NCBI GenBank assembly: GCA_008933995.1
Contig: WARS01000126.1
Location: forward strand, 565,765-629,764
Length of the DNA stretch: 64,000 nucleotides
From: Datnioides undecimradiatus
Taxonomy: Eukaryota > Chordata > Actinopteri > Lobotiformes > Datnioididae
Direction of reading: 5' to 3'
Each line of letters begins with the position of its first letter. The first letter of the stretch is position 1. Of this stretch, positions 36,319-48,900 are shown piece by piece. Both the position numbers and the translations under genes were made by a program. The notes under the pieces are model-generated. The model was not told the origin of the DNA and did no database searches. It saw nothing but the letters and a program-made list of their open reading frames with translations.

Positions 36319-37325
36319 ACGCCTCTGTCTCTGAACTCCAGCGGGCTGCGTCACCTCTGGCTCAATCCCCACCTGTCACCATCCCACTGTGGAGTTGACG
36401 GCATTACCTGAAGGACCTAAGCTACACTCTCTGCACCTTTTCCTGTAGATATTGTCATTTGTTCGTAAACTCATTTCCCTTCAGATGAATCTCTATTCCT
36501 GTTTTTTAGGTGGAAGTTTAAAGTGTGTGTCAATAATCGTTTCCTTATTTCTGTAGCCTCTCTGTGTATACCATAATATCTAACAGGAATCACAGAACAG
36601 CAATGTCATGGAGTCTGAATGCTGTTTTCCTGTATGTTCCCCTTTGTGTTCACTCTGTTAGGTCGCTGACCTCAGAGTGTTGTTCATGGTCACATATCCA
36701 CCGAGAATTACCGCCACTGCTCCCCTCATGTCCACCCGGCTTTTGAGTCTGGTTTAGCTTTTTGTTTTGGTTTAAGGCCTTCAACTTAACTGTTCTGGTT
36801 CAGCCTCTGTATCCTGATCAATTTCCAGCAGCAGGCAGCTGTTTTCCATAGCAAACAGCAGACAGACACAGTAAAAGACCAGCTGGTTAATACAGCGGAG
36901 CATCCAGCAGCTAAAGAAACAGACATTTCCCTCAGGAGCTGGTGCAAACCAAAAAGGAGCTAATAGATACAAATAAAACTCTAATTTAATGCTAATGTTG
37001 CTCTGTGTCTGCTGGATTAGTGAACACACACTCCAGCCAAATCTTAAAATAATGAGGAATCGATGTATGAATACGCCTTCAGTTTTAAAGATATCTGTTG
37101 AACACTTTTCCTTGACCTTGCATGAAAACTTCATGAGGTTGAGGAAAGAACTTTATTTTTAACATACTGAAGATGAATACAGTGACAGGCTCAGTGCTCA
37201 GTGCAGACCACGCTACAGGGATTTAGTTAGACAACATTTATGTACTATATTATTTTGTTATGATGATGATATTGAACAGGATCAATATGAAAATCTATAT
37301 ATGTGGATTTTGGAGCTCAGCCAAT

Positions 37326-37440
37326 CAATTCAGTTCAGTTCAATTCAATCTTATATGTCAACTTATAGGTCATCACAGGACACTTTACAAACAGAGCAGG
37401 TGTAGACCACACATAATTGTGGACAATAAGTGTGGATTTA
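37326..37440 (-). mobile_element. L2 LINE 3'-tail fragment, inverted
   Basis: TTCAGTTCAGTTCAATTCAA followed by CACTTTACAAACAGAGCAGG and TAGACCACAC is the reverse complement of the 3' end of the LINE at 10262-10376. A block of about 40 bases is nearly identical. Only the tail is present. Confidence 0.8.
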
Positions 37441-38257
37441 CATGTGTTTTATATTATGTGTATAAAGGTCCTCTATATTTACATTTACTTTTTTGCCTAA
37501 TAACACAACCACGTCACTCTTAATCTCTGTCTTTAGTCATTATTATTCATCCAAATGTGTATTCATATAGTCTAATGTACCAGTTTTACCATTAAGTCAT
37601 TCAATACACATGTAAAATACTTAACACACTATATTTCATGCTCAGGTCTTTGAGATTATATAAGCTTTACTATACTATAACTTAGTTTAAAGTGTTCTTG
37701 CAAAGGCATCTGTAACATGTTTGACTTAAATGTAACTTAATGTGTGATGTGATATCCTTCAGTGCATTTCAGGAACATATATTAGCGGGACCACTTCAGG
37801 TAATTGCAGATATACATTTAATATCCAGGAATTCACCTTATAAACACCACCAATAACTATCTGTGGAACACTCCAACCATGCATGAAAGTAGAATCACCA
37901 CAATTATCACAGTGCATGACTCAGTTTTTAAACCTCAAAGCTTTGGATGGATCATTAATCACCTTACCGCCACTCACCAGCACATCTGTGAGTGCACCCT
38001 GCACTCTGGTGGCCTGTAAGAAGCTCAACAAACCAGGTACACACCAAGAGCAACTGACATAGAGTTTTGGTATTTACTTCAATCAGGATCATCTGCGTGG
38101 CTAAAAGGCTGTTTAACAAATGCATTTATTTAGCCCAGCATCACAAACCAGATATTAGCCTCAAGAACCTTCATAATCTGCACAACATACAAAACACTTC
38201 AGATGAAACTCAAGGGGAGGAACAGAGGAGGGATCCTAAATTAGTATAGATAGATTG

Positions 38258-38260
<3 letters not shown>

Positions 38261-38299
<39 letters not shown>
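38261..38299. repeat. (AT)n microsatellite
   Basis: Uninterrupted TA dinucleotides, about 19 units. Confidence 0.95.
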
Positions 38300-38300
<1 letters not shown>

Positions 38301-40394
38301 GGATCAAGGAGGATGTTGAGTAACTTACTCACCATACAGACCAGAGTCACATGACCATATCACTGTGAAAGAGTTTACATTATTGTCATTCGACAGACAC
38401 AGACTAAGTGTATCCAAGAGCCAAGAGCGGTTAAAATTAATACATCTATATCTATCTATGTTCTCCACACTGACCGGCTTCTTTCAGGTTTTAACTTGTC
38501 AGCTTCCTTCAGCAGTAACAGACACTGCCTCAAGTGACATCACTTGAGGACATTTCTTTAACTTTTCTGTGTCTTTACACATTTTCTGGTAGGGAGTAAG
38601 GTTTGTTCTTAGACAGCCTGAGCTGCCTGAGCTCATCCTGTTCAACCCGCTGCAATGTTATTTATGATGATTAACTTGATAATTAATAACGATTAACAGA
38701 TTAATATGACTTGACTCTGCAGCCTCGAGATGTGTCAAAAGGAAGTTGACAACAGGGAGTGGGTGACACGTTCGCCCTGTCAGCTTTGACTGCTAACCCA
38801 CAAGCTCGGGTTCGTAGAGAGATTGTGTCAAATTCCCAGTAGTGCGTAGACTAAACGGCTCCCAAAGCTGCTGAACAGGTTTCACTGCACAGTCCACTGA
38901 TACACAGATCTATACACGTCGACACACCTACATTGTATCAGCTCTGTCATTGTACTTAACACTGAAAGAGGAAATCCCAGCCCAAGACTGAAGTCCGTCA
39001 ACTGCACATTTTGAAGGTGCACTTCCTCATACATGTGCACTCGCTGCTCCATTGTAACTATTAACGGTCAGACACGCTGCCTGCATACGCTGTATGGACG
39101 AGAGCTTTTTAAACTGGTACTTATTGGTGAAGATATAAAATCAGAGTAATGCCAAAGTTGTAAGATTAGCAGTGGATCCAGTGGGTGAATTTCTGTCACC
39201 TGCTCTGCCGACACAAATGGATAAGACATCACAGCAAGCGCATGTGGTGAGTGTGCAATCCCTCCTAAACCATGCACTTTGTGTGTTGACATCAAGACTG
39301 CAACACTTGTTTGAGTCTGCTCAGCTGTGATTCATTCAGGTCATTTTCATGCTCACTTGACAAATGATTTATGGATGTCTGAGGTATACTGGATGGTGTA
39401 CTCCGTGCTGTCGGTGGCCATTAGGAAGCCAGAGCAAAAACAACAGTGCACAGTGAAATCTGAAGACATTAAACATTTGAGACATTGCCATTTCCTGTGA
39501 ATATCACATGACAGGAGAAAGAGAGAACTTTGATCTTAACAACTTCACTTTTACTTCCTGTGTTACAATCACATTACATGCGCACAACTACTTTGATGCT
39601 AATTCTGAGGGCTGGTGTCAAACTCAACAGGGTACAGTCCAGTACAAGTACTGTATTCCATCAGGGCATTTATGTTGCCACAGCTTGCTATGATGCTTGG
39701 TATTATAATATGCACTAACGGCATCTGAGCAGGTGCAGGCTGAAGTGCTGATTCCTTACATCTCCCACTTTCCCATCGTCTTTTAGTTAGTAATCACTTT
39801 GTGGCAGCTTGATCAAGCAAACTAGATTTTTATCTCAGGGCCTGAGGTTAATAAATAATCTTGAGATAATTCAAAATATGATCTTGATGGGCTTCTCAGT
39901 CATGGAGTACTTCACTGAACTTTATACTTCTATTTCTCTACATTTCAGTAAGGATTCTTATACATTTTGTTCCACTGCACTTTGAAGGGATAGCTGGCAG
40001 TGGGCAAAGGAGAAAGAGTCCTTACTCAAAGGATGAGGAATGGTTGTGGTTTGAGGAGGTGAGAATGTGGGTGAAGACAGGGAGAGAGACTCCAATGACG
40101 TCCTTTACTGACATTCAAGAGATAAGCTAAAGACGTACAGTGCAATTCCAGTTATAAATGTGTGCGTTGGTGATGGAGCCTGTGTGCAAACCACATCATG
40201 TGTTGTGTACTCACGGGCGCGGTCACTGTTGCTGCCTGAAGCCACCTGTTCTTTACCACCTGTGAGTGATAAGCATGTATGCACAGGTATAAAAGCACAG
40301 CCACCAGCCAGAGGCCTCAGTTCACATTTGCATTTGGTGGTTTGATGCAGTTTAATGCCTGTATGTGCATCCTTTGTATGTAATGTGAATTTTA

Positions 40395-40495
40395 TGTGTG
40401 GGTATGTGTAGAGATCTAGAGTCAGGGCTTGGTTAGCCTAGCTTGTTTTAAAGACTGAAGGAAGGAACTAACCGGCTACGTCCAAAGTTCAGCCC
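40395..40495 (+). repeat. Second relic of the GCTTAGCATAAAGACTGG-type fish repeat
   Basis: GGTTAGCCTAGCTTGTTTTA then AAGACTGAAGGAAGGAAC and CTACGTCCAAAG align in order with the copy at 27457-27530, though more diverged. Confidence 0.4.
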
Positions 40496-42955
40496 ACCAA
40501 CACGCTGAAAGCATCTGCATCGTACTTGATGGTGATGCACAGTGTAAAAAAAAAAGTGTAAAAGTTGGTTTCAGAGTGAGCCGCTGTACACACAGACAAC
40601 ATTCAGCTGCAGTAGCTGTGCAAAGCTTCATGAAATCTTTACATCACAGTGAGTTTGTCAGTTTTGGTCCCATTTAGGCCAAAACCAAAACCTGAAGGTC
40701 AATACAAGGTTGTCTGACTGTTTCCACTGCGCACTGGCTTCTTTGAGGCCAAGTTCCTGGAACTTGAGCCCTGCCCAGAATTTGATATTAAATGCAAATC
40801 CTGCATTCAGTTGCAAAGACACGGCAATGAAGTGTTGGGTAGATAAACAGACTGTTTGTTTTAACACGTGACCCCTCCTAAAACCACCAGTTATCTCTTT
40901 ATTTTTAATTAATGCACAGCTAACAAAGATATAGATATGTGTTAATCAGTAAGCTTAAAACATGTTGGTAGGTTTGTTTTTGAACTTTGTTCGCAGCCAA
41001 CTGTCCAGAGCTGGCTGGCAGAACAGGCAAAGTGACATTGTCAGTCTTACACACCAGTGGGTTAGGCAATACTGCAGAAGAATACAGCGCATTTAGAAAA
41101 ATAATACAAATATTGAATTAAAGTCATGGCCTCTAACTGAACGTGTGTTCTTTCTGCTCTCTCTCTCTCTAATGGGGTCTGATCAATGAGATCTCAGCCA
41201 TCTGGATTCATCGGCCCGATTCACAAGCTGTCTGCTCACGTCCAAAAGGGTTTCCCTCTATTTTTAGCACTGACTGTTTCGTTTCAGTCTTCATGTATGA
41301 TGGGCAGTGACTGTGATGCTGCTTTGTGCTGCACTCCCCCATGTCTCCCAACCATCAGTCTCTCCTCTCTGCTGGACCCTCTGGCGAGGAGCATCGCCTT
41401 GCTTCACGTGGTGCTCTTATCTCGGCTTTTCCTTCACTTTAATTTATCCAAAACAAACAAGAAACTTAAAACTCATCACTTCCTGTGCCAGAGGACGTTT
41501 TCCCACGAAAGATCAATAGCTGACTAAAATGTTAAGGCCTTCAGAAACTAATGTATAGAAATTGCACTATTTACAGAAGCAGAAATAATGTTTTACCACA
41601 TCATCAACTAATATTAGAAATACTTCCACTAACCCTACTTTAATGCATTCCACTTGCACACTGGTGGTTTATATTGCTGGGGAGTCTTCCAATAGGGCAT
41701 CATCATGTCCTGTCATTTCGGTTGGCTATAAATAGTGTCCATGTCTTCCCATGCACGACCAGCAATGCTCCTATGCAGCGTATGCAGTATGAGCATCCAG
41801 CTGACAATTCAAACAAGGGTCAGGGGCTCAAGGCTGCAGCAGCAAACTAAGAGAACACCAGTGGCTAAATTGTAGTAAAAGGATGGTATCTGTAAACTGG
41901 TGTTAACTAGTGGGCCAGATGCTGACTTGAGGTTCGAGTGTCACTGCAGAGCAAACAAACTATTAGAGACTAGACAGTATGAGCCTGTGCGCCAAAGTCT
42001 GATAGACCAACATGTTGTTTGCATAAGCTACAGCTAAGAAAAAACAGAATATACAGTGGAACACTTTGTGACTTTAAAACTGCTTTTATTATTTAGCTTT
42101 ATTCTCATGACTTGGTAAAACATGATCATCAAAATCACTATAAAAAATATGGTGTGTGTTCAGGGGAGCATGATTATCCACAGCTTGAACTATGCTAAGG
42201 CACACATCCACTGTGTGGAGACTGCATTTTAGCATTTGAGACACCCTTCGAGGTGAAACACTGTCTGAGCTGTGGGTCAGAGGAAGGAGGATGGTGGAGA
42301 TGAGCAGGCACCAAACAGAGAAATGAAAAGGGTCTTTTTGTTATACAAAGATCACTTCCCTTTTTCTTTTAAACGTGACCACAAATGCTCCAGAATAACT
42401 ATTCAAGTGTTTACTTGCCCATGACGATGCAGGTCATCTGATATTAATTAAGATCTTTCTTCATTCCTAACCAAGCCATTCATGCACCTAAACCCAACAA
42501 GACCCTAGACACACAATGTTTTCCTGCTGACAGATAAGAAAAAGCTTTTATGAGCTGTTCTAAAGCCCAGTCATCAACTTTTTGGTTTAATTTGGAGGAG
42601 ATCTTGCACATACAGTTGGAAATTTTTGACTTGAAGGGTTTATTAAAGTCAGATTCATCCTCTGTCCTCCACCAACATCCAGCGAGGTTCATCCTCTGGG
42701 GACATTTACAGGCAATTTTCTTTGAAACCCAACCATTACCTGAGACATGTTGGACCAAAAGTGACTATTCTGACCCAACAGTAACACTAGATGGAAGGTT
42801 AAGGTTAGGTTATCAGGTTATCAACTGTCATGGCCAGGAGCTGTTGGGATACTAGACACCAGCTAACTAGCACTAGCATTAAATTATACAATTTATTGAT
42901 AAAATCAACTTTGTTTTTAGATTTCAATTAAACATGTATTGTTTCATTTTTTCAG

Positions 42956-45900
42956 AGTTCAGAGAAAGAACTATCTCCGATAACAAGGAGGAGTTTCGGC
43001 TTCTCATCTCTCCGAATCAAAAGTAAGAGAGCGGCTCATACAGTGCATATTCACGGTGATGTAAAGGCTGTAATTTAATACCTGCATCTCAATTAGACTT
43101 TAATTAAATGATACTTCTTCCGTTATGTCATCGTGCACCTTCTGCAGAAAGGCACAACAGTTATGAAGGGAGTGGATTTACCCGACGGAGAGGGCTGCTG
43201 TCTTTCTCATCAGTGCGGGAGACATCAAGAAAGGGTAAAATACAAACTGCCATGAACCCCAGTCTTCTCCAATATGATAACAATAATCCCTTATATTCTC
43301 AGTGTGTTCCCTAATGAAGGACTAGTCAGAACTAGTCAGAGCTTTGAACTGCAGCTGTGATGTTCTTTTTTATTTGTGATCCTAGAGTCAGTCCCAGATG
43401 ACGATGGTGCCTTACAGCCACAGGCTAAGGACTGGATGAGGAAGACAGGTATGTATGAAAGACACCTGAGCATTAAGCGATGCACAGCACACTTTAAGGC
43501 AGATCACTGAAGTCGTGCTTGTGTTACCTGATAGGCATTAGCTGTGTCATTCATGCTTTACAGCCACAGGCTCATCCAGCAGCTGCTTGGCTACAACATG
43601 ACTAGTGACACTGCATTCATACAGGTTTAGAGTGTGGCTTTCAAAAGCGAACACTTGTCATGACTAAGATGGGCTCAGACAGAATACAAAGGGACAAGAT
43701 GTGGATGACAAATGCATATAAAAATGTTTTGATGGTTTGACAGCTTATAAAAAAGTGTGACTGCATACAAAGTGGGAAATCTGCTTCCTGTTCTGTCTAG
43801 ATACACCTCCGCTGATACACCCTTAGTTTGCTGCTGCACCTTCCTACACCATGCAGAGATGGAGCAAAACACCTGCGAATCTTGTTACAAGAGTAAATGG
43901 TTTCAAATAAAATACTATTCTCAAAATACAGTGAAACACATTAAACATCGGGCATTCTGAATTTGTACAAAATGCAAAGCACACATTTTCACAAGGTGTA
44001 ATGCTAGAGGCTTTGGTTAGAGTGTGAACCCAACAGGAAGGAAGAACAGGATGCTGTTGTATCTGAGCAAAACTGTAAATAACAAAAATATACTGAAAAT
44101 AGTATTTCCTGTACAGTTTGATCGGTATGTATAGGAGTAATTCCAGCATGAGAAAGTTTAGACTCAACCACTGCAATCAGTAGCCTGTGTAGATGCCTTT
44201 AAGAACAACCAAAGTTTCACTTATTTCTGATGTTGTAACTGACGGATGAAGCAACACCATCCAGTTTCCTAGTTTTCACCACATCCTATTATTATTTCCC
44301 ATTAAAAGGCATCTACCAGCCCTAAACTGGATTTGTTGCTGTTGTTACGGATTACATTTTAATTTGATTCATTGTCATTGTAATATGTATTTCAACTGAA
44401 ATACAGTTCATCTCTGCCACCTACACAGCTTCCTCCTTACATCCTTAGCTTTGGTGCTGCTGATTGGCTGAGATTTCATGCTCATGCAAATGTTAGGAGT
44501 GATACATCCACAACATCTAACTGTATCATTGCTTTGTATAAATAAGGAAGCCAAATGTATTTGAAAGATGCCCTCTCCGTCTGCACTGTGCTGCTGTCGC
44601 CTTGTTCCATGGAAGTCCAGCTACATCGGTATAGCCTTGCCACCGCAAGAGCTCAAAAACAGCTTATGTTGTAAAAACTACCCCTGCCTCCTGATTATTA
44701 TATTTATGTGCCAAGACTATCTAAAAGAAGGCTGAGGCTGCCTGTAATCAAATCCCGGCAATGAAATAAGGAAACATTTCAAATGAAAAGTTGCAAATTG
44801 TAACCAACTTGCAACTTTGCAAAATGTTTACACTAACCAACTCTGGTAAAACTGTTGCAGATTCCACCACAATCTTGCATGTGGCAACCAAAACACAACA
44901 CTGCTGATGATTGATAGGCAACTTTAAGTATTTGATTAAAATAAGGGAAGGATTGGTTAAATATTTAAATCAGCAGGGCGCCCTTGTCAGTATTTATCTT
45001 TCCCTCGCTAAATGTTTTAGTAGCCTGCGCTCTCGGTGGATGGTGGATGATCTTGTATTCTGTGAGGTGAAAAACATAACGCTGTCCGTGGTCACTATCC
45101 AGGCAGCAAGTGCTCTACAGTTCTTACACAAATCCATTCAATAGTACATAGAGGTCATTTGTAACAGATGGGGTTTGGGGGTTATAAAAACTATTGCATG
45201 TGTTTTCGTGTTACAATTGAATACATGTACAAACAGATGCAGGATGACAGATCTGCAGCCTTTTTCCTGTGGTTCTGACTCTGGAGGTGAATGTTCCAAT
45301 CCGCCTGTACCCTCAAATCTCCACAAAATCTGTTTAAGGGGATGACTCACTACCACCCAACTAGACAGAGGATAAATTGCAAAACAGCATATTAAAGATA
45401 AATTGATGTATTGATTCAGTTGAAGCAAGAGAGGACCACAGGAAATGAAAACATTTTTTTTTTATTTAGACATTAAAGGTATAAATCATTAAATCCAATG
45501 AATCACAGAAATACAAATAATTACTTTCACCATACTTTTAATAAAGATTGCAAAGTTACACAGGGACCTGATTCCCTTTATCATATTCTGAAGATAGATA
45601 TTATAACATAACACTCAGAGACTCATGAGCAATCAGTGCAAAATGGCAATCTATACCTGAGTATTACTGATGAGCACAGTTTTACCTGTTACAGTCTATT
45701 TACCAGCCCCGAGGAGTGCTGCAAAGCCTGTCTTCTGTGGCTGTGAGGGAGCTTTCTAAAGTCTATTATGTGCTATATGGTGCATTACATTGTGCTGCAT
45801 TATGTTTTTATGTCATTTTTAGACCTTACCTGTACCAGGGAACACAAGTCAAGCTACATAGACCTTTGTTGCTTTCTTTGATGCATTGCAAGTCCCCAAG

Positions 45901-48900
45901 TTTTATGAAAGCGCGTTACTAAACAACTGAAAGCTGGTTGTGAAATTAGCCCTCTGCAAAAGATTGTGATCTTGGTTTCAAAGGCTATTTGACAGATGTG
46001 AACTTTATTTGCAGTTGTGGTGTAATTATCCTCCCGAGAGCTCTGGCAGGTGGACAGTATTTCTCTATTTACAAGCTGAGTATTTGTAAATAGTATTTTC
46101 CAGCAATCTCGAAGTGTCTAAACAGTCACGTAAAAGTGGAAGAAAAGTCGTTAAAGTGGGTCTGATTCAGCTCTCTGACATTTAACAGGTCCCTAGGAAG
46201 GTAAAAGCTCCCCCCGGCCTGCACTTACTCAAGCAGTTTGTTGCTGTTGGCTTGTTGAGCTTCTGTGACATCTTTTCGTTGAACTTAAGTTAACCATCAA
46301 GGGGGCGTTCGTGCTGAGAGTGTTGCGTATGCTGTGGTGGGTTTGTCACATTCCGGCACGTTTTCCTATTTGTAGTGGTTATGTTGGAAGCGCCCGTCTA
46401 ATTGTTTTCAACTCGACGTGGTGGCTGACTTTGCTTTAGTTCACTGTGAGCAGGAACTCAGATAGAAGCCGTTTATCGCACATGAATTGAACGCAGCACA
46501 GGAGAGTACCGTTTGGGCACGCGCCCGGCAGAGCCGCCTCAGTCTATGAAATTTGCAGCACGCGGACCGGTGTCGAGCGCGAGTCAGGATGCTGTGTATG
46601 TGCGGGAATGGAGACGATAAAGTGCCACTGCGGTTGCGATACTGACTTTTCTGACAAAAACAGCTGAGGGTGCGTCTGTGGAGTTTAGCAGCCATGAGTG
46701 AAACGGTAACGAGGAGGAGAAAAGGGCCCCGGCTGGCGAATTTAAGGAGCAGATGGAGTGAGTATCGGACAGCTGACACAGCCGAGCCTGCTCACTGTCA
46801 CTTATCTGACTGAATCTCTTTAGAATTGGACCAATTAAGTGACATTTAAACATAATTTAGTTATGAAATTAAAATACAAAAACGTGTTTAGCAGGCACCG
46901 TCACGTACCTGTAGGAACGTGCGGTGTTGACCTGTCTCGAGCAGGTTGCGCCTCCTTGTATATCCGGGTATCAAATAGCCAACCACTTCATGTTTATACA
47001 GCTTCTACATGACTTTGTGTATAGTCAAATGAAACAAAGCACAGTATGTTGAAATTCAAACATACCGAATTGAATAATGGACTCCAATGGTTTGTTTGGT
47101 TGCGCTCAGAGCGATGTGCCTGAGAACCACCAGGACTTCCACATGAATTCACGCATTACTCAGTGCAGTTTGGTATGATACTTACTTTTGGAATGCAGAT
47201 ATTGGAATTCACAATGATGTTGCATTCCCTTAACTCAAAGGAACAAGATTTTAACAGTATGGTGTAGTGTGTCAATCCAAATTCAGACTTTTCTTAGTGA
47301 GCTTACTGCACTACAGCATGTTGCCTCACCTAATATTCATAAATGTATCCACAGATTATTTCATTATTTGCTATTTAATGGATTAATTTGAAGAATCTTT
47401 AATACACTGAGCTCGATTAACAGTCGGAAATGTCTCTGTGTTGTTGCTGTAAGTTACAACAACACCTTTCAACATGGCAAACCCCAGGTGAGGTTTGTGG
47501 CCGGTTGCACATTGAGGCAAGAATGTGGCTGCTGATACATAAAAAGTTCACAACAAAACTGAATTAAGAAGCTAAAGCCTGCTGTGTTTTGCATGCAACT
47601 CTAACCAGACAAGCAGACAGCTTCGATTTGAAATCTGCAGACCACAGGTTTTCTGCGTGGAAACCTGTGTGAGAGGGATTTCGGCAGTTTTTACTCTAGC
47701 CTTTGTGACTGTGCCATTCCTTATAGCATTGACGGCATGGTGTTGTAACATGTTCAGGAGCCTCAGGGCATGAGGCTGTTAAACACAACTGTTATTTACA
47801 CCCACATCATTGGTGAACAGTAGTAGCACAACTAGGCAAAGTGTGTAGGCTTAAGAAACCATGCTCTGATGTAGCTGTGTGGAGAGACTACATAAATGAC
47901 ACAACAACCTAAGATAAGTGTTGCAGTATATTTTTAGGTTTCCCTGCAGCTGACTGAATATAAAGTGCGACTGCAAGGCGCTGGGTGGGGAAACACTGCC
48001 AGCTTTTGCCATTGACGCAGATCAGTATGGTGTCCTGTCAGGAGCGGTTGTGCATTGTACGCCAGAGACCTCGGTACTGGTCGTCATCTGGAGCTTGGGA
48101 GGTGTGCCAGATCGAAACCTGGACAATATCCAGCAAGAAGCTCCTGTTGTGGGACACCTGCAGTTGAACTCTTTCTCCACGCTCTGTATGTGCTCACTTA
48201 ATATAACACACATGTCTTGGTGAATGACAACTCTGGCGGCAAGCCAAACATTGCAGTAACACCCCCAAAACCAACAAGAATGCAGTGTGTGGTCAAGTGT
48301 TGCCAGTTTTGTCTTTAAGCGATCGCCTTGAAGAGCTCCGGTTTCTGTGTGACAAGCTTCTCTTAAACGGAGCGAATCAATATCTTGTGTCTGGACAGTT
48401 ATAAACTGGCAGAGAGGTCCACACCTTTCATTTGAGATTAATACAGACAGGCTGCCTTTCAGTAACATGTATTAAATAAAAATATAAGATTTTGATTAAA
48501 ATTACAACACAAAGTTTGATACAGAGTGTTTTTATCTCTACCAGCCAGGCTTACAGGAACAGCTCCTTCCTGATGTCTCACCGTTAGGTCATCTGTGACA
48601 CAATATTGAGCCTTTAGTTGCGACAACAGAGGGAACAAGTGTGTTACCAATATGTTAAGCTCTTCCATTGTGACTCTGTGATGATCGAGTGACTGGGATA
48701 CATGACTCAATAACTGTAGCAGTCCCTGGTTCGAGCTTTGCCACGGGTCCTCCTCCTGTTAAAGTTCCCCTGCATTTCCATCATGTCAGGACAAAAATGC
48801 CAGAAGAAATGACATGCAAGGAAAACCTCGCCAGAAAGTATGAGAGGTTTATCAAAACAAGGCGAAAATGTTTGAACTGAATGAGGCAAAAAGTCCCAGC

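Larger units (their letters stand above)
33176..42955. other. Long region without a recognised gene
   Basis: Short ORFs on both strands gave no recognisable domain. The stretch must contain, or be preceded by, the missing 5' exons of the HIPK-like locus (if they exist) and perhaps the first exon of the long dennd2d form. Contents noted: a TATATAAA box at 36311-36318 on the + strand, an inverted L2 tail fragment at about 37326-37440, an (AT)n run at 38261-38299, and a dispersed repeat relic at about 40395-40495. Confidence 0.5.

Noticed and set aside
41186-41527. 113-codon ORF as first exon of the long dennd2d form
   Set aside because: No donor in the required phase and no similarity to DENND2 N-termini; the true first exon remains unknown.
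48700-48770. Possible tRNA gene around GGTTCGAGC
   Set aside because: No matching A box, acceptor stem or anticodon arm; at most a SINE remnant.
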